From positions 1 to 40,010 of the forward strand of contig NZ_QEIO01000040.1 of assembly GCF_003336425.1 (NCBI RefSeq): a stretch of DNA of 40,010 bases, in the 5' to 3' direction. Every line of letters begins with the position of its first letter. The stretch's first letter is position 1. Both the position numbers and the translations under genes were made by a program. The DNA comes from Marinitenerispora sediminis. Its GTDB lineage: Bacteria > Actinomycetota > Actinomycetes > Streptosporangiales > Streptosporangiaceae. The notes under the pieces were generated by a model that had not been told where the DNA came from, made no database searches, and worked only from the letters and a program-made list of their open reading frames with translations. Below are positions 8,687 through 14,756 of the stretch, one piece after another.

Positions 8687-9442
8687 ATGACGGAGAGAAC
8701 CGCCACGCGTGATGACAGACGCGGGCTTCGGGGGTGGCGCGCGGCGCTCGTCGTCGTCGGCTCCGGGACGCTCGCCGGACTGCTCGTCATGGCGCTCGTG
8801 GTGGGGGTGCTCCGGATGCTCCAGAGCGGTGCCTCCTCAACACCGTCGAGTACCGGGCAGGCCGTGGAGACACGCCAGCCGCGCGAGACGACGGCCCCCG
8901 GCGTCCTGGACCTGTGCGAGTTGGTTCAGACGCAGAGCCTGATGTCAGCGTCTCCCTACAACCGGACCGACGACGCCACCCGGTACGAGGACACCGCTGA
9001 GGAGGAGCCGGAACTGGCCCCGCGCACCGTGACGGACGAGTGCTCCTGGGAGGTGGCGTCCTCCGGGGGCGGGAACTGGCGGCTGACGCTCTCCTACCGA
9101 GCCTTCATGTCAGATTCGCCCGACGAGAGCCGGGCGGACCTCGCCGCGGGGGAATACTCCGCTCGGTCGGACTCCGCCCGAGCGGAATTCGCGTCGATCG
9201 AGAACGAGGGCCCTCTCGACAGTTCTGTCGGGGAATCCCACTACGTCTATGGTGAATCCCGCTCGGGAGCCGACGCCTACGCCTACGTCGGACTGGTCAA
9301 GAGCGGCGTTTTCATGATCCATGTCAGCGGGCCCGAAGAGATCGACAATCCGCCGGATATTCCGGAACAGGAGTTTCGAGCCGAGGTGCGAACGGTCGTT
9401 CCCTATCTCGAACGAGCTTTCGAGCGTCAGATCCCGGACTGA
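8687..9442 (+). CDS. Membrane-anchored protein with DUF3558-like extracellular domain
   Basis: 251 residues, 43 nt after the peptidoglycan hydrolase and probably in the same transcript. One membrane helix lies at about residues 18-42, followed by a Ser/Thr/Pro linker. The outer domain begins VLDLCELV and later has DECSWEV; this pair of spaced cysteines (DLC and ECSW) and the following strands resemble actinobacterial DUF3558-type exported domains. The usual lipobox Cys is absent, so it is anchored by the helix instead. Third codon positions are richer in A/T towards the 3' end. Function unknown; possible surface component of the secretion machine. Confidence 0.65.
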   Translation: MTERTATRDDRRGLRGWRAALVVVGSGTLAGLLVMALVVGVLRMLQSGASSTPSSTGQAVETRQPRETTAPGVLDLCELVQTQSLMSASPYNRTDDATRYEDTAEEEPELAPRTVTDECSWEVASSGGGNWRLTLSYRAFMSDSPDESRADLAAGEYSARSDSARAEFASIENEGPLDSSVGESHYVYGESRSGADAYAYVGLVKSGVFMIHVSGPEEIDNPPDIPEQEFRAEVRTVVPYLERAFERQIPD

Positions 9443-9568
9443 GTTCCGAACTCATTCGCGGGCCGCCTCCTCCCGGGCCCATGTGCTCCTGGTCTGGCCT
9501 CCGGGCACGCGCGGTGGCGTGTCGGCGGGGTCTGGGAGGATGGCCGGCCAGGCCTAGGGAGGTGGCCC

Positions 9569-11791
9569 GTGGGGGCGGGTGAGGGGTTTCGGTTGGCGGT
9601 TCTGGAGGGGGTGCTGGAGCGGGTCACCTATGCCAATGAGGAGACGGGGTACACCGTGGCCCGGGTGGATGCCGGGCGGGGTGGGGAGCTCGTCACCGTT
9701 GTGGGGGCTCTGCTCGGGGCGCATCCGGGGGAGTCGTTGCGGATGGAGGGGCGGTGGGGGTCGCATCCGCAGTACGGGCGGCAGTTCGTGGTGGAGAACT
9801 ACCGCACGGTGCTGCCCGCCACGGTGCAGGGGATCCAGCGCTATCTCGGGTCCGGGCTGGTCAAGGGGATCGGGCCGCGGATGGCGGAGCGGATCGTGGG
9901 GCACTTCGGGGTGGACGCGCTCGACGTGATCGAGCGGACGCCGGAGCGGTTGATCGAGGTGCCCAACCTTGGGCCGAAGCGGACCCGGCTCATCACCGAG
10001 GCGTGGGAGGAGCAGAAGTCCATCAAGGAGGTGATGGTCTTCCTGCAGGGGATCGAGGTGTCCACGTCGCTCGCGGTGCGGATCTACAAGAAGTACGGGG
10101 AGTCGGCCATCGACACCGTGCGCACCGAGCCGTACCGGCTGGCGGCCGACGTCTGGGGGATCGGGTTCCGGACCGCCGACACCATCGCCCGGGCGGTGGG
10201 GATTCCGCACGACAGCCCGGAGCGGGTGAAGGCGGGGATCCAGTTCACGCTGTCGGAGTCCACAGGGGACGGGCACTGCTACCTGCCCGAGGAGCGGCTC
10301 ATCTCCGAGGCGGTCAAGATCCTGCAGGTGGACTCCGCCCTGGTGATCGACTGTCTCGCCGAGCTCGTGGCCGAGGAGGGGGTCGTTACCGAGCGGTTGC
10401 CGGAGGACGGCGCAGACGGCGCCGAGTACGTCACCGCGGTGTACCTCGTCCCGTTCCACCGGGCGGAGCTGTCGCTCGCCGGGCAGTTGCGGGCACTGCT
10501 GGCGGCGCCGGCCGACCGGATGCCGGCGTTCGCGGACGTCGACTGGGAGGCCGCGCTCGGCTGGCTGGCGCGGCAGACCGGGGCGGAGCTGGCGCCCGAG
10601 CAGCGGGAGGCGGTGCGGCTCGCCCTGACGAGCAAGGTGGCGGTACTCACCGGTGGTCCGGGGTGCGGGAAGTCCTTCACGGTGGCGTCGGTGATCCGGA
10701 TGGCGGCAGCCAAGCGCGCCAAGATCGTGCTGGCCGCGCCGACCGGCCGGGCGGCCAAGCGCCTCACGGAGCTGACCGGCCACGAGGCTTCCACCGTGCA
10801 CCGGTTGCTTGAGCTCAAACCGGGCGGTGACGCCTCCTACGACCGGGACCGGCCGCTCGACTGCGACCTCCTGGTGGTCGATGAGGCGTCCATGCTCGAC
10901 CTGCTGCTCGCGAACAAGCTTGCCAAGGCCGTCCCGCCCGGGGCGCACCTGCTGCTGGTGGGCGACGTCGACCAGCTGCCGTCGGTCGGCGCCGGCCAGG
11001 TGCTCCGCGACCTGCTCGCCGACGGGTCGCCGATACCGGCTGTGCGGCTGACGCGGGTGTTCCGGCAGGCCCAGCAGTCCGGCGTGGTGACCAACGCGCA
11101 CCGCGTCAACACCGGAGAGCCGCCGCTCCTGGACGGCATGAGCGACTTCTTCCTGTTCCCGTGCGACGAGACCGAGGAGACGGCCGAGCTCACGGTGGAC
11201 ATCGTCGCCCGGCGGATACCGCGCCGCTTCGGGCTGGACCCGCGCCGGGACGTCCAGGTGCTCACCCCGATGCACCGCGGACCCGCGGGCGCCGGCAACC
11301 TCAACGTCCTGCTGCAGGGCGCCCTCACGCCCTCCCGCGAGGGGGTGGCCGAGCGCAGGTTCGGCGGACGGGTGTTCCGGGTCGGCGACAAGGTCACCCA
11401 GATTCGTAACAACTACGACAAGGGCGCCAACGGGATCTTCAATGGAACGCTCGGAGTGATCACCCGGCTGGACACCGAGCAGCAGAACCTCACGGTCCGC
11501 ACCGACGAGGACGAGGACATCGAGTACGAGTTCACCGAGCTGGACGAACTGGCGCACGCGTACGCCGTGACGGTGCACCGGTCGCAGGGCAGCGAGTACC
11601 CGGCGGTCGTGATCCCGGTGACCACGAGCGCGTGGATGATGCTGCAGCGCAACCTGCTCTACACCGCCATCACCCGCGCGAAGAAGCTGGTCGTCCTGGT
11701 GGGCTCACGCAGGGCGATCGCGCAGGCGGTGCGCAGCGCGACCGCCGGACGCCGGCACACGGGGCTGCGGCACCGCCTGGCGGCCGCCTGA
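9569..11791 (+). CDS. recD2: RecD2-type DNA helicase
   Basis: 740 residues, GTG start at 9569 preceded by AGGGAGGT (9557-9564). It is a superfamily 1B 5'-3' DNA helicase of the RecD2 class, found without RecBC. The N-terminal region has an OB-like segment (GVLERVTYANEETGYTV) and helix-hairpin-helix motifs (SGLVKGIGPRMAERI and VPNLGPKRTRLI). Walker A GGPGCGKS lies at residues 362-369 (Lys368), then APTGRAAKRL, Walker B LLVVDEASMLD, and motif III LLVGDVDQLPSVGAGQVL. The C-terminal motif YAVTVHRSQGSEYPAVV and TAITRAKK are also present. Length and motif order match the family. Roles in repair and replication-fork processing are known for the family. The first ~900 bases are unusually rich in GGG codons. 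Confidence 0.95.
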   Translation: MGAGEGFRLAVLEGVLERVTYANEETGYTVARVDAGRGGELVTVVGALLGAHPGESLRMEGRWGSHPQYGRQFVVENYRTVLPATVQGIQRYLGSGLVKGIGPRMAERIVGHFGVDALDVIERTPERLIEVPNLGPKRTRLITEAWEEQKSIKEVMVFLQGIEVSTSLAVRIYKKYGESAIDTVRTEPYRLAADVWGIGFRTADTIARAVGIPHDSPERVKAGIQFTLSESTGDGHCYLPEERLISEAVKILQVDSALVIDCLAELVAEEGVVTERLPEDGADGAEYVTAVYLVPFHRAELSLAGQLRALLAAPADRMPAFADVDWEAALGWLARQTGAELAPEQREAVRLALTSKVAVLTGGPGCGKSFTVASVIRMAAAKRAKIVLAAPTGRAAKRLTELTGHEASTVHRLLELKPGGDASYDRDRPLDCDLLVVDEASMLDLLLANKLAKAVPPGAHLLLVGDVDQLPSVGAGQVLRDLLADGSPIPAVRLTRVFRQAQQSGVVTNAHRVNTGEPPLLDGMSDFFLFPCDETEETAELTVDIVARRIPRRFGLDPRRDVQVLTPMHRGPAGAGNLNVLLQGALTPSREGVAERRFGGRVFRVGDKVTQIRNNYDKGANGIFNGTLGVITRLDTEQQNLTVRTDEDEDIEYEFTELDELAHAYAVTVHRSQGSEYPAVVIPVTTSAWMMLQRNLLYTAITRAKKLVVLVGSRRAIAQAVRSATAGRRHTGLRHRLAAA

Positions 11792-11807
11792 GACCGCGCC
11801 CGAGGCA

Positions 11808-11885
11808 GTCCTCTGAGAGCGTCCCCCGAGACGGTCCCCCCGAGAGAGATCCCCGCGAAGGTTCCCCAGACGGTTCCCTGAGAAG
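11808..11885. repeat. Degenerate GAGA(C/G)GGTCCCC-like short tandem repeats
   Basis: Starting 16 bases after the recD2 stop, about five to six imperfect copies of a 12-14 nt unit follow one another (for example GAGAGCGTCCCC, GAGACGGTCCCC, GAGAGAGATCCCC and AGACGGTTCCC). The GAGA and TCCC parts could pair with each other in RNA. No known family recognised. Confidence 0.5.
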
Positions 11886-12062
11886 GCCACCCCGCGACGG
11901 CCGTCCGCGGCCGTCCGAAGCGGTCAGCCATGAACGCCGGGCGGTACCGGCCCCGTCGGGCAGGTCGCGGCGCACCGGCACTGGGAGGACCAGCGGTGCT
12001 GACCAGCGTCTTCGGGACCGGCCGCCCTGGCGCCGATCGGGGCGGCGGACCTCCGGATCTTC

Positions 12063-12091
12063 GTATCCTGTGCGGCAATTTGCCTAGTCAA
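12063..12091 (-). promoter_or_regulatory. Leftward promoter-like sequence
   Basis: On the minus strand: -35 TTGACT (12091-12086), 17-nt spacer, -10 GGATAC (12068-12063). A transcript would run towards and antisense to the recD2 3' end. The match is good for a SigA-type promoter, but no gene is seen downstream. Confidence 0.35.
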
Positions 12092-12323
12092 GCCGCCAAG
12101 GTAAAGGCTAAAGTCATCTCGTAAACCTCGCATAGGTGATCTTTCGCCGAAGGGTTGTGCCGGCTGCCCGATAATGGGACCGAAGTTCGTGCCCGCTGCC
12201 CAATGGATTTCTCTCGGTATCGACCTAACGTTGGTTTCGCGGTCGCGCGAGAGAACTCTCCTTCACCTCGTGTCATCGCTGACCGTGGCGCCGTCCCTCC
12301 CTCTCCCGGACGCGGGCCACGGT

Positions 12324-12406
12324 GGCCGGGAGCTGTCGTTTCTCGGGGGCTGTTCTGCGTCCTCCCCTCCTCTTTCGCGGAACAGTTGAGCGACAGGCTC
12401 CCGGCC
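12324..12406 (+). ncRNA. Candidate structured small RNA with anti-Shine-Dalgarno loop
   Basis: An 83-nt near-continuous hairpin. The outer stem GGCCGGGAGC (12324-12333) pairs perfectly with GCTCCCGGCC (12397-12406). After one bulged G, TGTCG (12334-12338) pairs with CGACA (12391-12395). CTC (12342-12344) can pair with GAG (12388-12390). The inner stem CTGTTCTGCG (12350-12359) pairs with CGCGGAACAG (12376-12385, one G-U). The 16-nt pyrimidine loop (12360-12375) contains CCTCC-type sequence complementary to ribosome binding sites. A T6 run follows at 12432-12437. The orientation is chosen from the loop and the T-run; the complementary strand would also fold. No RNA family is recognised and expression is unproven. 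Confidence 0.45.
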
Positions 12407-12469
12407 TTCATGTTCTTCCGGGTTCCGGCAGATTTTTTCCGGTTTCCAGCACGCTGCCGATCCATTCGA

Positions 12470-12483
12470 TTTAGGCTCGCCTC
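12470..12483 (+). promoter_or_regulatory. Possible DtxR/IdeR iron-box-like half
   Basis: TTAGGCTCGCCTCA matches 12 of 14 positions of the right-hand part of the actinomycete iron-box consensus (TTAGGCTCACCTAA), but the left-hand part is not conserved. It abuts an ATG at 12484. Weak evidence. Confidence 0.25.
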
Positions 12484-12621
12484 ATGAAGCAGAAACCCGG
12501 GTGGAATCCGCACGCCGTGCGGAGGTGGAACCGGTCGAGTGCCGAGGGGCCGCCGGCGGGGGACCGCCGCGCAGGATCCGGCCGGCCGGCGAGTGCCGCC
12601 GCCCGCCCCACGAGACGCTGA
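12484..12621 (+). CDS. Possible small basic ORF of 45 residues
   Basis: An ATG-initiated frame beginning MKQKPGWNPHAVRRW and ending in an Arg/Ala/Pro-rich tail. No clear ribosome site precedes it. It follows an iron-box-like sequence and its stop codon lies in the left arm of the 12617-12653 hairpin. The first 18 codons are less GC-biased than random frames nearby, the rest look like chance sequence. Not recognised; it may not be a gene. Confidence 0.2.
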   Translation: MKQKPGWNPHAVRRWNRSSAEGPPAGDRRAGSGRPASAAARPTRR

Positions 12622-12653
12622 CACTCTTTCCACTCCCCCCGGAGAGTGTCAGC
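12617..12653. repeat. 11-bp inverted repeat, hairpin
   Basis: Perfect arms GCTGACACTCT (12617-12627) and AGAGTGTCAGC (12643-12653) with a 15-nt C-rich loop. It is one base away from a second hairpin (12655-12686). The arms are less GC-rich than ordinary actinomycete terminators, so an operator or RNA element is possible. Confidence 0.6.
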
Positions 12654-12654
12654 C

Positions 12655-12686
12655 CCTCGGGCGCCGGTACCCGCCGGCGCCCGAGG
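12655..12686 (-). terminator. GC-rich terminator hairpin downstream of the 12742-13092 gene
   Basis: Perfect 13-bp arms CCTCGGGCGCCGG (12655-12667) and CCGGCGCCCGAGG (12674-12686) with a 6-nt loop. It lies 55 nt beyond the stop of the minus-strand gene ending at 12742. It would also terminate any rightward transcript from the 12484 ORF. Confidence 0.65.
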
Positions 12687-12741
12687 CTTCCCCCCGCCTC
12701 GCCCGGCCGGTGTGCGCGCCGCGGGCAGGTGGCGCGGCTCG

Positions 12742-13092
12742 CTAGCGCTCCTCCCGCGTCGCGGGACGGGAGCGCCGCAGCACCGCCTTGCCGCAGGTGG
12801 CCTCTACGGCTCCTGACCGGCCGCGGAAGGTGATGTGCACGCGGATCGAATCGGGGTCGTGAGCGGCTGTGATGGCCGCCACCCGCGCATCGGCCCACAG
12901 TGTGTCCGCCGCGTCCCGGAAGCCGAAGTCGGTGACCTCCTCCAGCGTCAGGGTGTGGTCGGTGAAACCGTGCTGCCCGTCGCCGCCGGGGCCTTCGGCG
13001 CCGGTGCGCAGGCCGAATGTGACGCGGTGCCGCGGCACGTCCATCCAGACCCCGTCCAGCGCCGCCCCACTGAGGGCGTCCAATGCCGACAT
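12742..13092 (-). CDS. Hypothetical protein, 116 residues
   Basis: Starts at the ATG at 13092, supported by GGGGAGG about 9 nt upstream on the minus strand; a longer frame to 13326 exists but would overlap the -10 of the likely promoter. The protein begins MSALDALSGAALDGVWMDVPRH and alternates hydrophobic and charged residues, with strands such as RVTFGLRTG, TLTLEEVTDFGF and SIRVHITF. It looks like a small soluble alpha/beta or all-beta protein with no signal or membrane segment. The C-terminus is basic (VLRRSRPATREER). Family not recognised. A well-formed promoter at 13326-13354 and a hairpin terminator support a real single-gene unit. Confidence 0.6.
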   Translation of the reverse strand: MSALDALSGAALDGVWMDVPRHRVTFGLRTGAEGPGGDGQHGFTDHTLTLEEVTDFGFRDAADTLWADARVAAITAAHDPDSIRVHITFRGRSGAVEATCGKAVLRRSRPATREER

Positions 13093-13325
13093 GCGATCCG
13101 ACCTCCCCAGGACCGTGATCCTCCCGTCCGGGACACACTGCCCGCCGACGACCCCTCTCACACGGCCGCCGGCGCCCGCGCGCGGGGTGCCGTCACGTAC
13201 CGCGTCGGCATGCTTCCGCAACGTCACGGCGGCGTCGCCCGAAACCGTGCCGGAAGGGAAGGGTGGGAGGGGCCGGAGCGCGGTTCCCGGGCGGCGTACC
13301 GAAGGCGGGGCGCGAGGTCCGGTCA

Positions 13326-13354
13326 ACTCTAGGGGCGGCCACCGTCGTAATCAA
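13326..13354 (-). promoter_or_regulatory. SigA-type promoter for the 12742-13092 gene
   Basis: Minus strand -35 TTGATT (13354-13349), 17-nt spacer, -10 TAGAGT (13331-13326). The expected start of transcription is near 13319. Confidence 0.55.
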
Positions 13355-13381
13355 GAAGTAACCAAAATGGAAAGAGAGTGT

Positions 13382-13409
13382 TTGCGGACGGGGGTCGCGC
13401 GGGTATTAG
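13382..13409 (+). promoter_or_regulatory. Promoter-like sequence for the 13452-13793 gene
   Basis: -35 TTGCGG (13382-13387), 16-nt spacer, -10 TATTAG (13404-13409). Transcription would begin near 13416, leaving a short leader to the GTG at 13452. Confidence 0.4.
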
Positions 13410-13451
13410 GGACGCTGGCAGCGGGAGTCACCTGCATGCCGACCTCCCGTA

Positions 13452-13793
13452 GTGGTCGCGGGCACCCCCGGAGCCCGCGAGATCGCATGGAAAGGCACGT
13501 GCTTCGTGGGCACCCTCTCGTGGATCGACAGCTCCGTCCCGGCCTCGCCCGCCCAGGCCATCAGCATGCTGCACAGCTACCTGGCAGCGGCGGGGATGCG
13601 GAGGCTGTACCCGGCGAACCACACCACGGTGGCCTCGCTGTCCATCCGCCAGGGCCTCACCGTCTGGTGCATCGGGGGGACGTTCCGCTGGCGCGACGAC
13701 CTCGGCCAGCCGGTGACCCACCCCGCTGCCGACCCCGAGGGCGCCGCCCGCCGCCTCAACGGGATCGCCGCGCCGCTCCGCGCCGCCGCGTAG
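13452..13793 (+). CDS. Hypothetical protein, 113 residues
   Basis: Start taken at GTG 13452, the first usable start after an in-frame TAG at 13407; no good ribosome site precedes it, so the exact start is uncertain. The protein has a hydrophobic, structured middle: AWKGTCFVGTLSWIDSSVPA, a helix SPAQAISMLHSYLAAAGM, then strands TTVASLSIRQGLTVWCIGG and TFRWRD. It ends with the helix DPEGAARRLNGIAAPLRAA. Amino-acid use is that of a genuine small soluble protein rather than a shadow frame. Family not recognised. A hairpin with short T-run follows at 13829-13844. Confidence 0.55.
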   Translation: MVAGTPGAREIAWKGTCFVGTLSWIDSSVPASPAQAISMLHSYLAAAGMRRLYPANHTTVASLSIRQGLTVWCIGGTFRWRDDLGQPVTHPAADPEGAARRLNGIAAPLRAAA

Positions 13794-14125
13794 CGCCGCC
13801 CGAGCGCGGGCATGGCGGTGCCCAGGACCAGGGGGGACCCCCTGTTTCTATCCAACCCGCTGCGCGCCGCCGCGCGCCATCCCGATCCACCGCCTGTGGA
13901 AGCCCCCCGGCCCCGGGGCCGGGCGCGCCCGCCGAGTTGCCGCCCCGGTCGGCCGTCTCCGGCCGACCGCCTGCCCAGGCCGCCTGCCTCCGGCTGGTCC
14001 TCCTCAGACCAGACTCGTCCGGCCGGTCCTGCCTCCCCGCGGGCTCCGGCGCCCCGCGGCCCGACCCGGCCAATGCCCGCACCGACCGCCCTGCCCTCCG
14101 GCGCGGGTGGGTACCGTGGAGCCTC
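13794..14125. other. Non-coding spacer, very GC-rich
   Basis: 332 bases with no supported gene. It contains a terminator-like hairpin at its left end and several short self-complementary CCGG-rich stretches (around 13905-13965), with nothing else recognisable. Confidence 0.6.
13829..13844 (+). terminator. Short hairpin with T-run
   Basis: CAGGGGG (13829-13835) and CCCCCTG (13838-13844) are complementary, and TTT follows. Probable terminator for the 13452-13793 gene; the 2-nt spacing means the end pairs open in RNA. Confidence 0.45.
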
Positions 14126-14557
14126 GTGACAGAACCTGTGATCGTCGTCGGCGCCGCCATCGTCCGCGACGGTGTGCTCCTGGCCGCCCAGCGGGCCGAG
14201 CCGCCGCAGATGCGCGGGCGCTGGGAGCTGCCCGGCGGCAAGGTGGACCCCGGCGAGAGTGACGAGGAGGCGCTGGTCCGCGAGTGCCGAGAGGAGCTCG
14301 GGGTGCGGATCCGCCCCGTGCACCGGCTCGGCGCCGACGCCCCCTTCCCCCTGCGGCCGGACTCCCCGCCCGCGGTGCTTCGGGTGTGGCTCGCCGAACT
14401 CGTCGAGGGCGAGCCGCAGCCGCTCGAACACCTGGCGCTGCGCTGGCTGTCCGCCGACTCGCTGGCCGAGGTCGACTGGCTGCCGGCCGACCTCCCCTTC
14501 CTCGGCGACATCCGGCCGTTCCTGAAGTCGGACGACCCGGTGCCCGGCCCGAGCTGA
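14126..14557 (+). CDS. Nudix hydrolase, MutT-like (deoxy)nucleoside triphosphate pyrophosphohydrolase
   Basis: 143 residues from the GTG at 14126, preceded by GGAG at 14118-14121. The larger open frame running upstream is a shadow. The Nudix box GX5EX7REUXEEXGU is complete: GKVDPGE, seven residues, RECREELGV. The N-terminal strand VIVVGAAIVRDGVLLAAQRAEPP and the motif RGRWELPGGK are typical of the MutT/8-oxo-dGTP or CTP pyrophosphohydrolase subgroup. The family hydrolyses (damaged) nucleoside triphosphates to monophosphate and pyrophosphate; the exact substrate cannot be read from the sequence. Confidence 0.9.
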   Translation: MTEPVIVVGAAIVRDGVLLAAQRAEPPQMRGRWELPGGKVDPGESDEEALVRECREELGVRIRPVHRLGADAPFPLRPDSPPAVLRVWLAELVEGEPQPLEHLALRWLSADSLAEVDWLPADLPFLGDIRPFLKSDDPVPGPS

Positions 14558-14756
14558 CCGCCGGACGTCCCGGCCCGCCCGGACGGTGGGGCCGCCGCCT
14601 CGGTACGCGGGTCGGCCCAGGGCAGCCGCCCGCACGCCCCCCGGCCGTCCCGGGGCCGCGCCGCGTTTCGCGGGACGTGACCAGGCACCGCATAAACTGA
14701 GAGGCGGCCGCGGGAGTCGCGGTTCTTTCCCCAGCAGATGAGATCGAGACTTTCGC

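Larger units (their letters stand above)
11792..12483. other. Non-coding stretch with degenerate repeats and a long hairpin
   Basis: No convincing protein gene is seen in these ~690 bases. Short frames exist on both strands but lack ribosome sites and have the composition of random GC-rich sequence. The stretch holds a cluster of degenerate ~13-nt repeats (11808-11885), a leftward promoter-like sequence (12063-12091), a visibly AT-richer patch (12060-12250) and a long hairpin (12324-12406), listed separately. Confidence 0.6.
13093..13451. promoter_or_regulatory. Divergent intergenic region with a long leader
   Basis: 359 bases between two divergent small genes. The right part (13325-13410) is AT-richer than its surroundings and holds both promoters. 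The left part (13093-13318) would be a ~227-nt 5' leader of the minus-strand gene; no known riboswitch was recognised in it. Confidence 0.5.

Noticed and set aside
9554-11578. 674-codon minus-strand frame opposite recD2
   Set aside because: His/Pro/Arg-rich shadow of a well-supported helicase gene.
11659-12078. Minus-strand small ORFs downstream of the TTGACT promoter-like sequence
   Set aside because: They run into recD2 in antisense, lack ribosome sites and have shadow composition.
12869-14125. Long upstream extension of the Nudix frame
   Set aside because: Crosses two small genes and promoters and has Arg/Pro-rich random composition; the Nudix protein starts at GTG 14126.
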